Origin: Haloarcula marismortui ATCC 43049
GTDB lineage: Archaea; Halobacteriota; Halobacteria; Halobacteriales; Haloarculaceae
Assembly (NCBI RefSeq): GCF_000011085.1
Contig: NC_006393.1
Coordinates: 1-64,000, forward strand
Reading direction: 5' to 3'
DNA: 64,000 nt
The notes below the pieces were generated by a model. The model was given only the letters and a program-made list of their open reading frames with translations. It made no database searches and had not been told where the DNA came from. Shown here piece after piece: positions 17,886 to 26,101 of the stretch. Position numbers and translations under genes: made by a program. Position 1 is the first letter of the stretch, and every line of letters starts with the position of its first letter.

Positions 17886-19670
17886 TTACAGCAATGCGCT
17901 CACCTCCCGGCGAAGGAATGCACGAAACCGCGGGGCCGTCACCCGCGGTTTCGTGCGAAACTCCACGACATCGATCAATGTCTGGACCAGAAAGTCCACC
18001 AGCAACCACAGATCGTACAGCAGGACCGCGAAGCCGAAGTGAAACAGTCGAACCGAGAAGTCCGTCGACGTCGTCCACGGCGCGAATTCCTTGATTTTAC
18101 TGTAAGCCGTTTCCATCCCACCTCGGCGTCTGTACCGAGTGATCTGTTTCTTAGTCCAGCGCCGATCGAGACGAATCTCGTCGTCGAGGACGAGATTCGT
18201 CGCAAACGTCTGGACTTCGTCGTGATCCTCGTCGGGAGGAAGGCCGACGAGCGTCGTCTCAGCCCGTGTATTACTGACGTCGTGTTTGACTGGACCGTGA
18301 ACAGCATGGTCGTCTTTGACCGTCACTTGCTTGTTCCCATCTACGTCCTCGTCCATGCGCGCGATGAACCGCTTGACGCGGTCATCGCGCGGGGCCGGGA
18401 TCACGTACCGGATGTCTCGCCATTCGAGAGAGGTGAAGACGTCGGTGGCGTAGAATTCTGCATCGCCGTAGAGTCGGCGAACATTGATCCGGCACTCCTC
18501 GGTGACGTGATCGACGAGTCGGCGAACGACGTCGCCGACTCGATAGGATTTGTCCTCTCCAGGGTAGGCGTCGGAATCGTGGTAGTCGGCGTTCCCAACC
18601 GGAAGCATCGCGGCCGCGAAGTGAACGTTGTCCCCGACAACGTTCGCGGTCGCGAACTTGTGACACCAGTCGTAGGATTTGTCGTCAGGGGCTCCTTGCA
18701 CCCGGATCAGTTCCTCGCGATCCCCGTAGAAAGCGACGTAGGTCACGTCGATCGACAGCATAACTGGTGTCTCGAATTCCATCCGGGGCTTGGCCCGCGT
18801 CAAGACGCGGGCCGCGCCCTGGTTGACCATCTCGGTGATGTCCGTCGGAGAGAGGTCCTTGATCGCTTCCAGCAGCGTTTCACCGCTCGGGCCGTCCTCG
18901 TAGAATGGATCGTCCAAGTCGGGATCGGGATTGACGTAATCGCCGTAGGTCTCGGCACCGCCGTTGGCGGCGGTGCCTGTGACCCCGAGACAGGCTTCGA
19001 GGGTGAGGAACTCTTCGTCATCGTAGATGGGATCCTCGGGTCGATCGAACTCGAAGGCCGGCAACACGACCGTCTGAAGTTCGTCGAGGAGATCCCTGGT
19101 TTTCCGCCGAAGGAGGCGGTTGACAGTGCGCTTCGAGGAGCCTGTCGGCTCCCCGGAAGCGCGCTCTTCGTAGGGAGTGCCGATCGGACTGCCGCGTTCG
19201 GTAGCCAACTGCTGGATCTGGCGAGCAGTCGTCTCGATCGTCGACGTGAGTTCGGCGAATCGTCCAGTATCTGCTCTGGAGATCGTGCTTCTCGACGGGG
19301 GATCGCCGGACTCGAAACCGAGTTCGGTCGCGAGGTCGGGATCAGCGTCGAGCGTCCGATGGAGCCAGCCATCGGACGTGTCTTCGAGTTCCTGTAAGAG
19401 CAGAGCGGCGAACATCGCCTCGAACGGCTTCGAATCGTGCCAGTCAGGAACTGGATCGCGGCGTTCGTAGCGACTGAAATCGAGTTGCGTGACCAGGTCG
19501 GCCGCGACGGTCGTCTCGTCGACGACCGCCGCGGCCTGTTCTGTCAGCGGCAATGTCTCGATGGAGATCGGATCGATAGCTTGTAGACGCTCGTCAATCG
19601 ATCGCCGGTCGCGACTGTCACCAGCAGCCGCAACCGGATCTGACCGGTTCTTTGTCACATCGGGGGACAT
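17886..19670 (-). CDS. Large IS4-superfamily DDE transposase
   Basis: 594 aa, longer than usual for IS4 enzymes. Catalytic candidates are the aspartate of MLSIDVTYVAFYGD, the aspartate of RRLYGDAEFYATDVF, and the YRRRGGMETAYSKIKEF block that fits a Y-R-E-K signature. N-terminal 250 residues are acidic and family-specific. I found no convincing terminal inverted repeats, so the element borders are open. It separates the recombinase from parA. Confidence 0.8.
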   Translation of the reverse strand: MSPDVTKNRSDPVAAAGDSRDRRSIDERLQAIDPISIETLPLTEQAAAVVDETTVAADLVTQLDFSRYERRDPVPDWHDSKPFEAMFAALLLQELEDTSDGWLHRTLDADPDLATELGFESGDPPSRSTISRADTGRFAELTSTIETTARQIQQLATERGSPIGTPYEERASGEPTGSSKRTVNRLLRRKTRDLLDELQTVVLPAFEFDRPEDPIYDDEEFLTLEACLGVTGTAANGGAETYGDYVNPDPDLDDPFYEDGPSGETLLEAIKDLSPTDITEMVNQGAARVLTRAKPRMEFETPVMLSIDVTYVAFYGDREELIRVQGAPDDKSYDWCHKFATANVVGDNVHFAAAMLPVGNADYHDSDAYPGEDKSYRVGDVVRRLVDHVTEECRINVRRLYGDAEFYATDVFTSLEWRDIRYVIPAPRDDRVKRFIARMDEDVDGNKQVTVKDDHAVHGPVKHDVSNTRAETTLVGLPPDEDHDEVQTFATNLVLDDEIRLDRRWTKKQITRYRRRGGMETAYSKIKEFAPWTTSTDFSVRLFHFGFAVLLYDLWLLVDFLVQTLIDVVEFRTKPRVTAPRFRAFLRREVSALL

Positions 19671-19872
19671 CTCGTCCCCCTTCGGTCAGTCGATCGATGT
19701 CGAGATCCCGTGCACGGATTCTGTCATTCGTAGCTTCAGCGCATAGATTCTTTCTGACAGGAATAGGATCTAGAGATAGTCAGACAGTCGATATCGTCCG
19801 TTCCGTGATTTAGTCTTTCACTCGGTACCAAGGGTGTCAGCGTTGTCTGACGGTAGTACTAAGTCAGCATAA

Positions 19873-19885
19873 CTTGTTAAACAAG
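19873..19885. promoter_or_regulatory. Palindrome CTTGTTAAACAAG before parA
   Basis: Arms CTTGTT and AACAAG are separated by one base, 20 bases before the parA start codon. The related string TTAAACAAGATAAAC occurs inside the next gene near 20810. This is a candidate autoregulatory or partition site; function is inferred from position only. Confidence 0.45.
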
Positions 19886-19905
19886 ATTAGAGGGTTTAGT
19901 TAACT

Positions 19906-20685
19906 ATGTCGAATAAACCATATCGGTTGGCAGTGTCGAACCAGAAGGGCGGCGTCGGAAAGAGCACGGTCGCATTGAACATCGCCGGAGCGCTGGGCGA
20001 GCGCGGCCAGAACGTATTGCTCGTTGATCTGGACCCGCAGGGCTACCTGACCAGCGGCGTCGGTCTCGACGACGAGTACACTACTCCATCGCCGAATCTC
20101 AACGACGCACTGAAAGCGCCCGGCGAACACGCCGTCGACGATCTCGTTGTCGCCCACGAGGAGTTCGACGTCCTCCCGGCGAACATCGACATGTTCTCCC
20201 TGGAGCAGGAGCTCGTCAGTGGGATGCGCGGCCGGGAGCGATTGTCGATGCTGCTGGAGGATGTGACTGGCTACGACTTCCTTGTCGTGGACTGCCCGCC
20301 ATCGCTGGGGCTGTTGACCGACAACGCGCTACTCGCCTGTGAGAACGTCCTGATTCCAGCCGAGGCCGAGGATACGAGCATCCGCGCCGTCGAGTTGCTG
20401 TTCAAGCAAATCGACTCACTCGAAGACAACTTCGGCGCGTCTATTCAGGAAGAGGCGCTGGTCGTCAGCAACGTCGACTACCCACTGGATGGCGAACAAC
20501 AGGGGATGCTGGAGTGGTTCGACGATACATTCAGTGATCGAATACCGGTGTTCGAAATCCGAAGTCGTGCTGTCATCAAGCGGGCGTTCAACGCGGGCCA
20601 CAGTATCTTCGGCCACGACGAGGAATGCGACCAGGCTGACGAACTGCTACGAATTGCGGACTACTTCATCGAGGAGCAATCATGA
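19906..20685 (+). CDS. parA: ParA-family partition ATPase
   Basis: 259 aa. Deviant Walker A KGGVGKST (residues 14-21), VDLDPQG (about 41-47) and the Walker B-like VVDCPPSLG (about 127) are all present, as in plasmid ParA/Soj proteins that lack an extra N-terminal HTH domain. Residues near the C-terminus (SRAVIKRAFNAGHSIF) match the ParA dimer/DNA-binding face. The gene overlaps the next by 4 bases, so the two form a partition-type operon. Expected to segregate this replicon. Confidence 0.95.
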   Translation: MSNKPYRLAVSNQKGGVGKSTVALNIAGALGERGQNVLLVDLDPQGYLTSGVGLDDEYTTPSPNLNDALKAPGEHAVDDLVVAHEEFDVLPANIDMFSLEQELVSGMRGRERLSMLLEDVTGYDFLVVDCPPSLGLLTDNALLACENVLIPAEAEDTSIRAVELLFKQIDSLEDNFGASIQEEALVVSNVDYPLDGEQQGMLEWFDDTFSDRIPVFEIRSRAVIKRAFNAGHSIFGHDEECDQADELLRIADYFIEEQS

Positions 20686-21077
20686 AAGACAGAGACCAGG
20701 CCAAAGACGAGATGTCCGAACGACTCGGCCAGCGATTCGGCGACGAAGAGGCGGATAAATCCGATGAGAGCGATAAGTCCGATAAACCAGATAATGGAGA
20801 TAAGAATGTTAAACAAGATAAACAAACTATGAAGGCTAAATCAGATAAATCTGCTAAAGACTATAAGGACGTTTGGGGAAGTAAACTGATTCATCTGCCA
20901 GACGGGCTCATGGAGCCGGTCGACAACGAGTTCGACCGGATGAAATACGAATGCGACTGGGACGTGAAGAAAGAGCGCCACTACTACCCGGTGGTCGTGG
21001 CACGCGGGGTCGAGGCAGTGCAAGAGATGTCCAGTTCGGAGTTCACCGACGCTGTGGAATCGCTCGGATTACGATAG
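20682..21077 (+). CDS. Probable ParA partner protein
   Basis: 131 aa. The first 65 residues are an Asp/Lys/Ser-rich low-complexity region with SDKSDKPDNGDK-like repeats. The C-terminal half is ordered (WGSKLIHLPDGLMEPVDNEF ... HYYPVVVARG). It overlaps parA by ATGA. Position after parA suggests a centromere-binding or adaptor role, but no ParB or ribbon-helix-helix motif could be identified, so this is inference. Confidence 0.75.
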   Translation: MKDRDQAKDEMSERLGQRFGDEEADKSDESDKSDKPDNGDKNVKQDKQTMKAKSDKSAKDYKDVWGSKLIHLPDGLMEPVDNEFDRMKYECDWDVKKERHYYPVVVARGVEAVQEMSSSEFTDAVESLGLR

Positions 21078-21148
21078 CTGAGACGTTCTTTTTGCGTGTT
21101 ACACATGAAACAGTGGGGGTATGAACATTCGAAACACGGTGTGGACAA

Positions 21149-21192
21149 GCTAACCAACACAAACGCTATTCTGCCCGGTCGTGTTGGTTAGC
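21149..21192. promoter_or_regulatory. Long-spaced palindrome, copy 2, operator of the 21195 gene
   Basis: GCTAACCAACAC (21149-21160) and GTGTTGGTTAGC (21181-21192), a perfect 12-bp inverted repeat with a 20-base spacer. The right arm ends 2 bases before the ATG at 21195. If the message is leaderless, as is common in haloarchaea, the arms would flank the TATA region. Confidence 0.65.
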
Positions 21193-21194
21193 GT

Positions 21195-21560
21195 ATGAGC
21201 GACGAGGAGTACGCCCACCAAGCGCTGTCGGCGCTGGAACGCATTGACGTCGAGGGGCTCAGCCAGGACGGTCACGATGCGCACGAGGACGCGATCGCCA
21301 CCGTCGACGAGCTGGCCGGGCTGCTAGAGAGCGATGACGGGGTCGAGGACCAGAACAGCGTGGACACACCCGAGGAATGGGCCAACGACGAGGACGACTG
21401 GGACGAGAAAGTAGCCGACGCCTACGAGCAGGCCGAAATACCACGCTCGAAGGGCACGGTGACAGTGAAGAGTATCGACGATCGCGAGTACTACTACTTG
21501 CAATGGCGCGAGGGTAACAAGGTCAGGAGTCAGTATGTCGCGCCGGTCAGGCCGGCGTAG
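21195..21560 (+). CDS. Acidic protein with a C-terminal DUF6788-like domain
   Basis: 121 aa. N-terminal helical region (YAHQALSALERIDVEGLSQD), an acidic middle, and a C-terminal segment SKGTVTVKSIDDREYYYLQW followed by REGNKVRSQYV, which resembles the small DUF6788 fold often found on archaeal plasmids. The start sits directly behind the perfect long-spaced palindrome. Function unknown; autoregulation through that palindrome is possible. Confidence 0.75.
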   Translation: MSDEEYAHQALSALERIDVEGLSQDGHDAHEDAIATVDELAGLLESDDGVEDQNSVDTPEEWANDEDDWDEKVADAYEQAEIPRSKGTVTVKSIDDREYYYLQWREGNKVRSQYVAPVRPA

Positions 21561-21648
21561 GGCGTTTTGCTCCGGAAACAGTGGTGTGGAAGAGTCAAAC
21601 AATCGTTGTGGGTCTAACTTGTTGTTGGGTGCGAGAGTTATCCCCGAG

Positions 21649-22393
21649 GGCACTGTCTAGTTGAGCGAGTTTGAGAAGCGAGGAGGTCGTAGCGAGAAGT
21701 GCCTATGCAACTCGCAGACCTCCTCAGAGAAACGTTAGATGAGGACAGCCAAGACGTTTGGGAGAATGAGCGCACTCCGACACCCGTCCGGCGATTTGGG
21801 GTGCGTCTCCATACTGCGGGGCTGTCGATCAGGGAGACGGTTGCGATCTTAGACTTGCTGGGTGTCGATCGTTCTCACGGCGCGGTCTGGAATTGGGTGC
21901 ATACACTGTCTGAAGCACAGAGCGACCCGCCGACGGCGTCGCCGTCGCGGGTCGCGGTCGATGAGAAACAAATCGAGATTGACGGCGAAAAGAAGTGGTT
22001 GTACGCCGCTGTCGATACCGAATCAAAGCTGCTGTTTGAAGTTGACGTGTTCAGCCGCCGCGGGACTGACCCCGCGGCGGCGTTCCTGCATCGGCTCACT
22101 CAGAAACACGATGTCGCCGATTCAGTGTTTCTCGTTGATGCTGGCGGCTATCTGACTGCCCTCTCACGTCACGATTTGAGCGGTCGGCTCGACTACCGAA
22201 TCCGGAACCACATTGAAAAGTGGTTCCAGACTGTGACCATGCGCATCGACCGCTTTCACTCCTTCTGGAGGGGCAGTCAATCAAGCGCGAAACAGTGGTT
22301 ACGACGATTCAGACACCACTACAACCACGAACGGCCGAACCAAGCTCTTGACGGAAAAACGCCAGCTGAAGAGATTCAGAACTAGACAGTGCC
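21649..22393 (+). mobile_element. Intact 745-bp IS6-family element with 8-bp target repeats
   Basis: Perfect 14-bp ends GGCACTGTCTAGTT / AACTAGACAGTGCC. The target TCCCCGAG is duplicated at 21641-21648 and 22394-22401. One intact transposase gene. All signs point to a recent insertion. A remnant of the same element lies at 3597-3679. Confidence 0.93.
21705..22385 (+). CDS. IS6-family transposase
   Basis: 226 aa from ATG 21705 (a GTG two codons earlier is possible). HTH region GLSIRETVAILDLLGVDRS, then DDE residues: D in RVAVDEKQIEI, D in VFLVDAGGYL and E in RNHIEKWFQTVT. C-terminus HHYNHERPNQALDGKTPAEE is typical. IS6 elements move by replicative transposition and readily form cointegrates, which is relevant to replicon fusion. 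Confidence 0.93.
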   Translation: MQLADLLRETLDEDSQDVWENERTPTPVRRFGVRLHTAGLSIRETVAILDLLGVDRSHGAVWNWVHTLSEAQSDPPTASPSRVAVDEKQIEIDGEKKWLYAAVDTESKLLFEVDVFSRRGTDPAAAFLHRLTQKHDVADSVFLVDAGGYLTALSRHDLSGRLDYRIRNHIEKWFQTVTMRIDRFHSFWRGSQSSAKQWLRRFRHHYNHERPNQALDGKTPAEEIQN

Positions 22394-22517
22394 TCCCCGA
22401 GAGAGGGTTCAACAAGGCGATAAATCCGACATCGGCACGTACATTCTACACTACTGCGTACCCCTAGCATAAGTGCAAACAGGAACGAAGACAGAGCCTG
22501 CCTCACCGACAACCCGA

Positions 22518-23048
22518 TTACGTAATCTTGTTGATCAACTCGAATCCGTCTCTGAACTGGATTCGACCTTCGAAGCCGTTGGCTGCAAGTGCGGCGACAG
22601 TTCCTTCACCAGCATCAGTATCCGTGGTCACAACACAGACGTATCGAGCGTCGCCGCTCTCAAGAAGGGTCGCTGCAACAGCGCCAAGGGCCGTATCTGC
22701 CTTCTCAATCTGGTCCTCCGCTCGATTCGATGAGCGAGCAATGTATGACCGGATGTCATCCATCACCCGAGAGACTGTGCTGTTCGCGTAGTCGGGTTCG
22801 GCAGCAATTCGAACCCAGCCAGCATCGAGTGCACTGTTAATCGGCGTCTGTCCCGGTGTGCTGCGGTCTGGTGCTCCGCCGAGTTCCGCATAGACGCGCT
22901 GGGGAATCACGAACGTGAGGTCGTTCTGAGCGGCGAAGCGCTCGAGAGCAGCGTATTTATTATTCTGCTGCCGACCACAGGCGATGAAGAATCCCGTATC
23001 TGCGACCCACGCCACGGACTCCTGAAATGGGTCAAATGGCGTACTCAT
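22518..23048 (-). CDS. PIN-domain ribonuclease, toxin candidate
   Basis: 176 aa. PIN-type acidic residues are visible: D17 in WVADTGFF, E in RVYAELGG, D in EKADTALGAVA and the pair in VTTDTDAGEG. Larger than classic VapC (about 130 aa). It begins 9 bases after the winged-helix gene upstream, so the two form a pair. By family, such proteins cleave RNA with Mg2+, often as toxins; target unknown. Confidence 0.82.
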   Translation of the reverse strand: MSTPFDPFQESVAWVADTGFFIACGRQQNNKYAALERFAAQNDLTFVIPQRVYAELGGAPDRSTPGQTPINSALDAGWVRIAAEPDYANSTVSRVMDDIRSYIARSSNRAEDQIEKADTALGAVAATLLESGDARYVCVVTTDTDAGEGTVAALAANGFEGRIQFRDGFELINKIT

Positions 23049-23057
23049 AGGTGTCCG

Positions 23058-23651
23058 TCAGTCCTCCGCTGACGGTGGGTGGTCGCGAGCGTTCCGGATA
23101 TCCTCGAAGTGTGGATCAACGGTTTCCATGTCCTGAACCACATCTCGGAGCGCATGCAGGACCGCAATCGCGAAGGCCTGCTGCAGATCGAGCTCCCGAG
23201 CTGCGACTCGTTCAGACATCTCACCGTTAGCATAGGGGATGGCATACGTGAGCGCAGCCGCGAGTTTGCCGAGCCCGTATCGTTCCATGAGGAGGTCGAG
23301 GTCCTGATCGTGTGGTGAGCGACCGACCGCCTCGATGAGAGTGGGCGTGACGGTATACTCGTCACCGTCCAAGTCTGCAGTCAGCGTGATCGGGACAGCG
23401 GAATACGTGTGCGTCTTCTGCTCTTCATCTCGGGTCAGGACACCGAGGTCGACGAGTGTCCCCATATCCGAGTACGCTGTCGTTCGAGGAATCTCTACCG
23501 CAGCGACGATATCGTCGATGGTTACGTCGCCCTCGCGGAGGACAAACGTGTAGAGCCGGGCCAGGCGTGGCTCTTCCAGCAGTTGTGCAATCGATAGGAG
23601 CCCATTGATAGCTCGTTCTGGGTCCCCGGCAGCTTTCGACATACAATTCAT
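23058..23651 (-). CDS. Winged-helix protein, antitoxin/regulator partner of PIN
   Basis: 197 aa. MarR/TrmB-like winged helix in the first 90 residues (LARLYTFVLREGDVTIDDIV ... RTTAYSDMGTLVDLGVLTRD). A helical C-terminal domain follows. Start at 23651 (MNCMSKA) or at the second Met, 23642. Directly upstream of the PIN gene and in the same orientation; such DUF7437-type/PIN pairs are frequent on haloarchaeal plasmids. Antitoxin role is inferred. Confidence 0.78.
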   Translation of the reverse strand: MNCMSKAAGDPERAINGLLSIAQLLEEPRLARLYTFVLREGDVTIDDIVAAVEIPRTTAYSDMGTLVDLGVLTRDEEQKTHTYSAVPITLTADLDGDEYTVTPTLIEAVGRSPHDQDLDLLMERYGLGKLAAALTYAIPYANGEMSERVAARELDLQQAFAIAVLHALRDVVQDMETVDPHFEDIRNARDHPPSAED

Positions 23652-23840
23652 AATTCATGTATTGGGTAATAGCTGTTGGGACGGCGTCTTCAGCGCTGGC
23701 GGTATGTGTTCCAACCAATGTTTAACGCACTTCACCACCCAAGTACAGCACCCTAGTCCAAGGCGCGATATCCGAGTGTGAGATACGTGGATAGCGACTG
23801 CCACTCAGCCGCCCTATCAGAGCTTCACGCCGCACTGACG

Positions 23841-23941
23841 CTAGTCGTCAAGGTACGCATCAAAGTCCCGAGCAGGTGAGTGAAATCCAGCCTCGTCGAT
23901 CCAGCGTTTAAGATGCGTGTCTGCGGTCAGTGCTGTAATGC
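23841..23941 (-). pseudogene. C-terminal scrap of an unidentified protein
   Basis: The minus-strand frame reads ITALTADTHLKRWIDEAGFH and then SPARDFDAYLDD before a stop at 23841. A stop lies just upstream in frame, so only about 33 codons survive. TADTHL recalls the fourth motif of PIN domains, but this is a guess. Confidence 0.35.
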
Positions 23942-24207
23942 GACCCTATTTTATTGTTCTAGCTCGATTTACACAACTACGATGGCCTCGTTGTTAGCCG
24001 CTGAGGGTACAGAGTACTGCCATCTCTAAGAAGTACACACAGTCAACCTGCCCCGGCGTCAAAACAGGTGACAGTTCGTGCGGTTTCACCATGTTCTATA
24101 GAGTAGACCTGACACTCTCGGCGTATCAGTTCGTGATGAGTGGCCTTTACCCCACGAAACTTTGTTTGTATACGGTGGTTTTATTACCGCAGTACTCACA
24201 AATTGTG

Positions 24208-24592
24208 ATGGTTAAGCTGGGCTCCAGATTTTCTGGTAGCCTACTTCAGTTTTCCAAGAGATATTGGTATCATCAAATATCACCGCCGGCAACCCCTGTC
24301 CACTTCATCTGGATGCTCTGTCTATGTCCGGTGGTTTTGGGATCTTGGTTCTACTTTCACCTCGGTCTGGACAGTATTAAGCAGAATCGACAGCATCTAT
24401 TCCGTTGTATGCGGCTATCGTTTCACGCGTCACCAGCACAGTTCGTCAAGCACCGTAGCCAGGAGTCCAGAGATTGCTACGGCACCGCCGAATCGCAGAC
24501 AAGAAGGATTAAACGCTATCGATGGATACGTATTCGGTGACGAAACGGCAGAAAAATAACCTTACACCGGCCATGGAGCCCAGCTTAACCAT
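24208..24592. repeat. 385-bp segment bounded by 19-bp perfect inverted repeats
   Basis: ATGGTTAAGCTGGGCTCCA at 24208-24226 is exactly repeated in inverse at 24574-24592. The interior encodes no convincing protein. Flanking bases show no clear target duplication. Could be a MITE or the ends of a decayed IS. Confidence 0.5.
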
Positions 24593-24984
24593 TGGATTCT
24601 CCACTGGACCGGTTGACCAGAGGATTCAATGATAAAAAAGCGATCCAGACAGAGAGGACGGGAAGTTGATGCAGGTGACAAAGAAGATAGTGCGCAAACC
24701 AAGAGCCGACGTACGTGGGGTGGGCAGAATGAGTAATGTGCAGCTCGCTATGTTCATTCTCGGCCTGCTTAGCATAGCTGCCACCACGTTCTTTGGAGGG
24801 ATAGCGATCGGGAGAATCTTGGATTAGCGTCGTCGCGGAATAGAGTGGATGAGAACTGGGGCTTCGTCGGACGGTAGTCAAGCCCCAGTATGACTCTTTT
24901 AACAACAGGCTATGTTCGATTCGCCAATAAGACGATCACCAAGCAGCCTTCATTTTGCGTCGGCCTCCAAGCAACGCAACGTAT

Positions 24985-25397
24985 CCTGACGAGCTATCTG
25001 ACGGTGTTGTCAGAAGCCGACGGAAGAGGATGTCAGATAGAATCGTTCGTACCCAGATATCTGCTTCTACACCTCATGGAAGGAAAAAAAGAGAAGTTGT
25101 TTCACGTTACTCTAACGAAACGAGAACAAGCGGAAGTTACGAACCACGTTCGTGTGGATTTTATCGCAGGGAAAGTGGGGAATCGGTAACCGCTCTTATG
25201 GATCGCCTCTATCTGACACGCTACTCGCGAGCGCGCTGACAACACTGGCAGAATCCATTTCAGCCATCAGGGGCCACTACCGTTGCTGAGTCAGCTGATC
25301 GAACTCCGTAGTGCTTGACCAGTTGTCTTCTGCTCATTCTCGCTCTTACTGTTGTTTCTGACACTAGTGTCAACAGTGTCAGCGTTGTGGACGCTGG
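24985..25397. repeat. Origin-flanking direct duplication, left copy
   Basis: About 410 bases match 27744-28167 in the same orientation. Both copies contain CTGACAGTGTTGTCAG-type palindromes near each end (here CTGACGGTGTTGTCAG and CTGACAACACTGGCAG) and include the 3' end of the gene at 28022, here decayed. The two copies flank orc1 and its origin boxes. Confidence 0.75.
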
Positions 25398-25489
25398 CCC
25401 CCAATGCACGTCGAACGGCATAGCTGGAGCTAACAGGCAGGCCGGTGGCATGCCCGCGGTCGTACTGGCAAGCGGTTCAGTGTGGGTAG

Positions 25490-25825
25490 TCAGTCCGCGA
25501 CAGTCCCTCCATCAGTCAGTGCCGACGGCTGCTGGCCGCCACCGTAGGAGCCCAGCGTCGTCTCACCGCTGTCAGCAAGCTTCGAGTCGCCATCGGCGTT
25601 CGCGAAGTGTCGAATCGTTTGACCCATATCGGGGTGGTCGATTTCGAGTTCGGTCAGATTCAGGCGCAGCACCTGCTGTCTGTCTGGTTTGCCAGTCCCG
25701 ATCCCGAAGTGCTCAGCGGCTTCTTGCATTATCTGATGCATCACTGGTCTCGATATCTCGTCGTCGAACACTGCCTCCCGAAGTTCTCGCTCGGGGAGCG
25801 TCACGTCCTTTGAGGACGTCGACAT
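25490..25825 (-). CDS. Small hypothetical protein beside the origin
   Basis: 111 aa from the ATG at 25825 (MSTSSKDVTLPERELREAVF). Helical N-terminal half, then a Gly/Ser/Asp-rich tail. A longer frame to 25900 would begin inside origin repeats and looks non-coding upstream. It lies downstream of orc1 in the same direction, separated by the iteron array. No family recognised; replicon maintenance is possible from context. Confidence 0.6.
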   Translation of the reverse strand: MSTSSKDVTLPERELREAVFDDEISRPVMHQIMQEAAEHFGIGTGKPDRQQVLRLNLTELEIDHPDMGQTIRHFANADGDSKLADSGETTLGSYGGGQQPSALTDGGTVAD

Positions 25826-25884
25826 TGCGCGGCGGTGAAGACGACGAGTTCCTTGATTGTGCCAAGAGCCAATTCTGGAGCGGA

Positions 25885-26050
25885 CACACCACCATGACAT
25901 GTGAAACGCCTACCGCCGGACACACCACTCTTTCAAGTGAAGGGCTCACTGGTAACCACACCACTCTTTCAAGTGAAGGGCTCACTGGTAACCACACCAC
26001 GCTTGCAAGTGAAGCAGCGTCCGTCAGACATACCACTCTTTCAAGTGAAG
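25885..26050. other. Origin: five ORB-like iterons at exact 36-bp spacing
   Basis: Units start at 25885, 25921, 25957, 25993 and 26029. The consensus contains ACCACTCTTTCAAGTGAAG; the first (CATGACATGTGAAA core) and fourth (CGCTTGC) vary. A sixth, degenerate TTCACATGAA core lies near 26076. Matching boxes occur on the other side of orc1. This is the expected layout of a haloarchaeal replication origin bound by its own Orc1/Cdc6. Confidence 0.85.
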
Positions 26051-26101
26051 CGGGTTGCCCCGCCCGCTACAAACCTTCACATGAAAAGGTGGAGTCCCCC
26101 G

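Larger units (their letters stand above)
23652..24984. other. 1.3-kb region without an intact gene
   Basis: Frames here look like noise on both strands. Recognisable pieces are a coding scrap at 23841-23941 and an inverted-repeat pair at 24208/24574, listed separately. The region is a likely sink of decayed DNA next to the origin. Confidence 0.4.

Noticed and set aside
18039-19397. 452-codon plus-strand frame opposite the large transposase
   Set aside because: Antisense shadow of the 594-aa transposase, whose catalytic blocks are clear on the minus strand.
24091-24540. 149-codon frame in the region left of the origin
   Set aside because: Composition unlike haloarchaeal proteins (few acidic residues, many aromatic and Cys residues) and it spans the inverted-repeat segment.
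25885-26050. CRISPR array
   Set aside because: The regular 36-bp period first suggested one, but the repeats include the spacers almost unchanged, match ORB boxes on the other side of orc1, and no cas gene is present.
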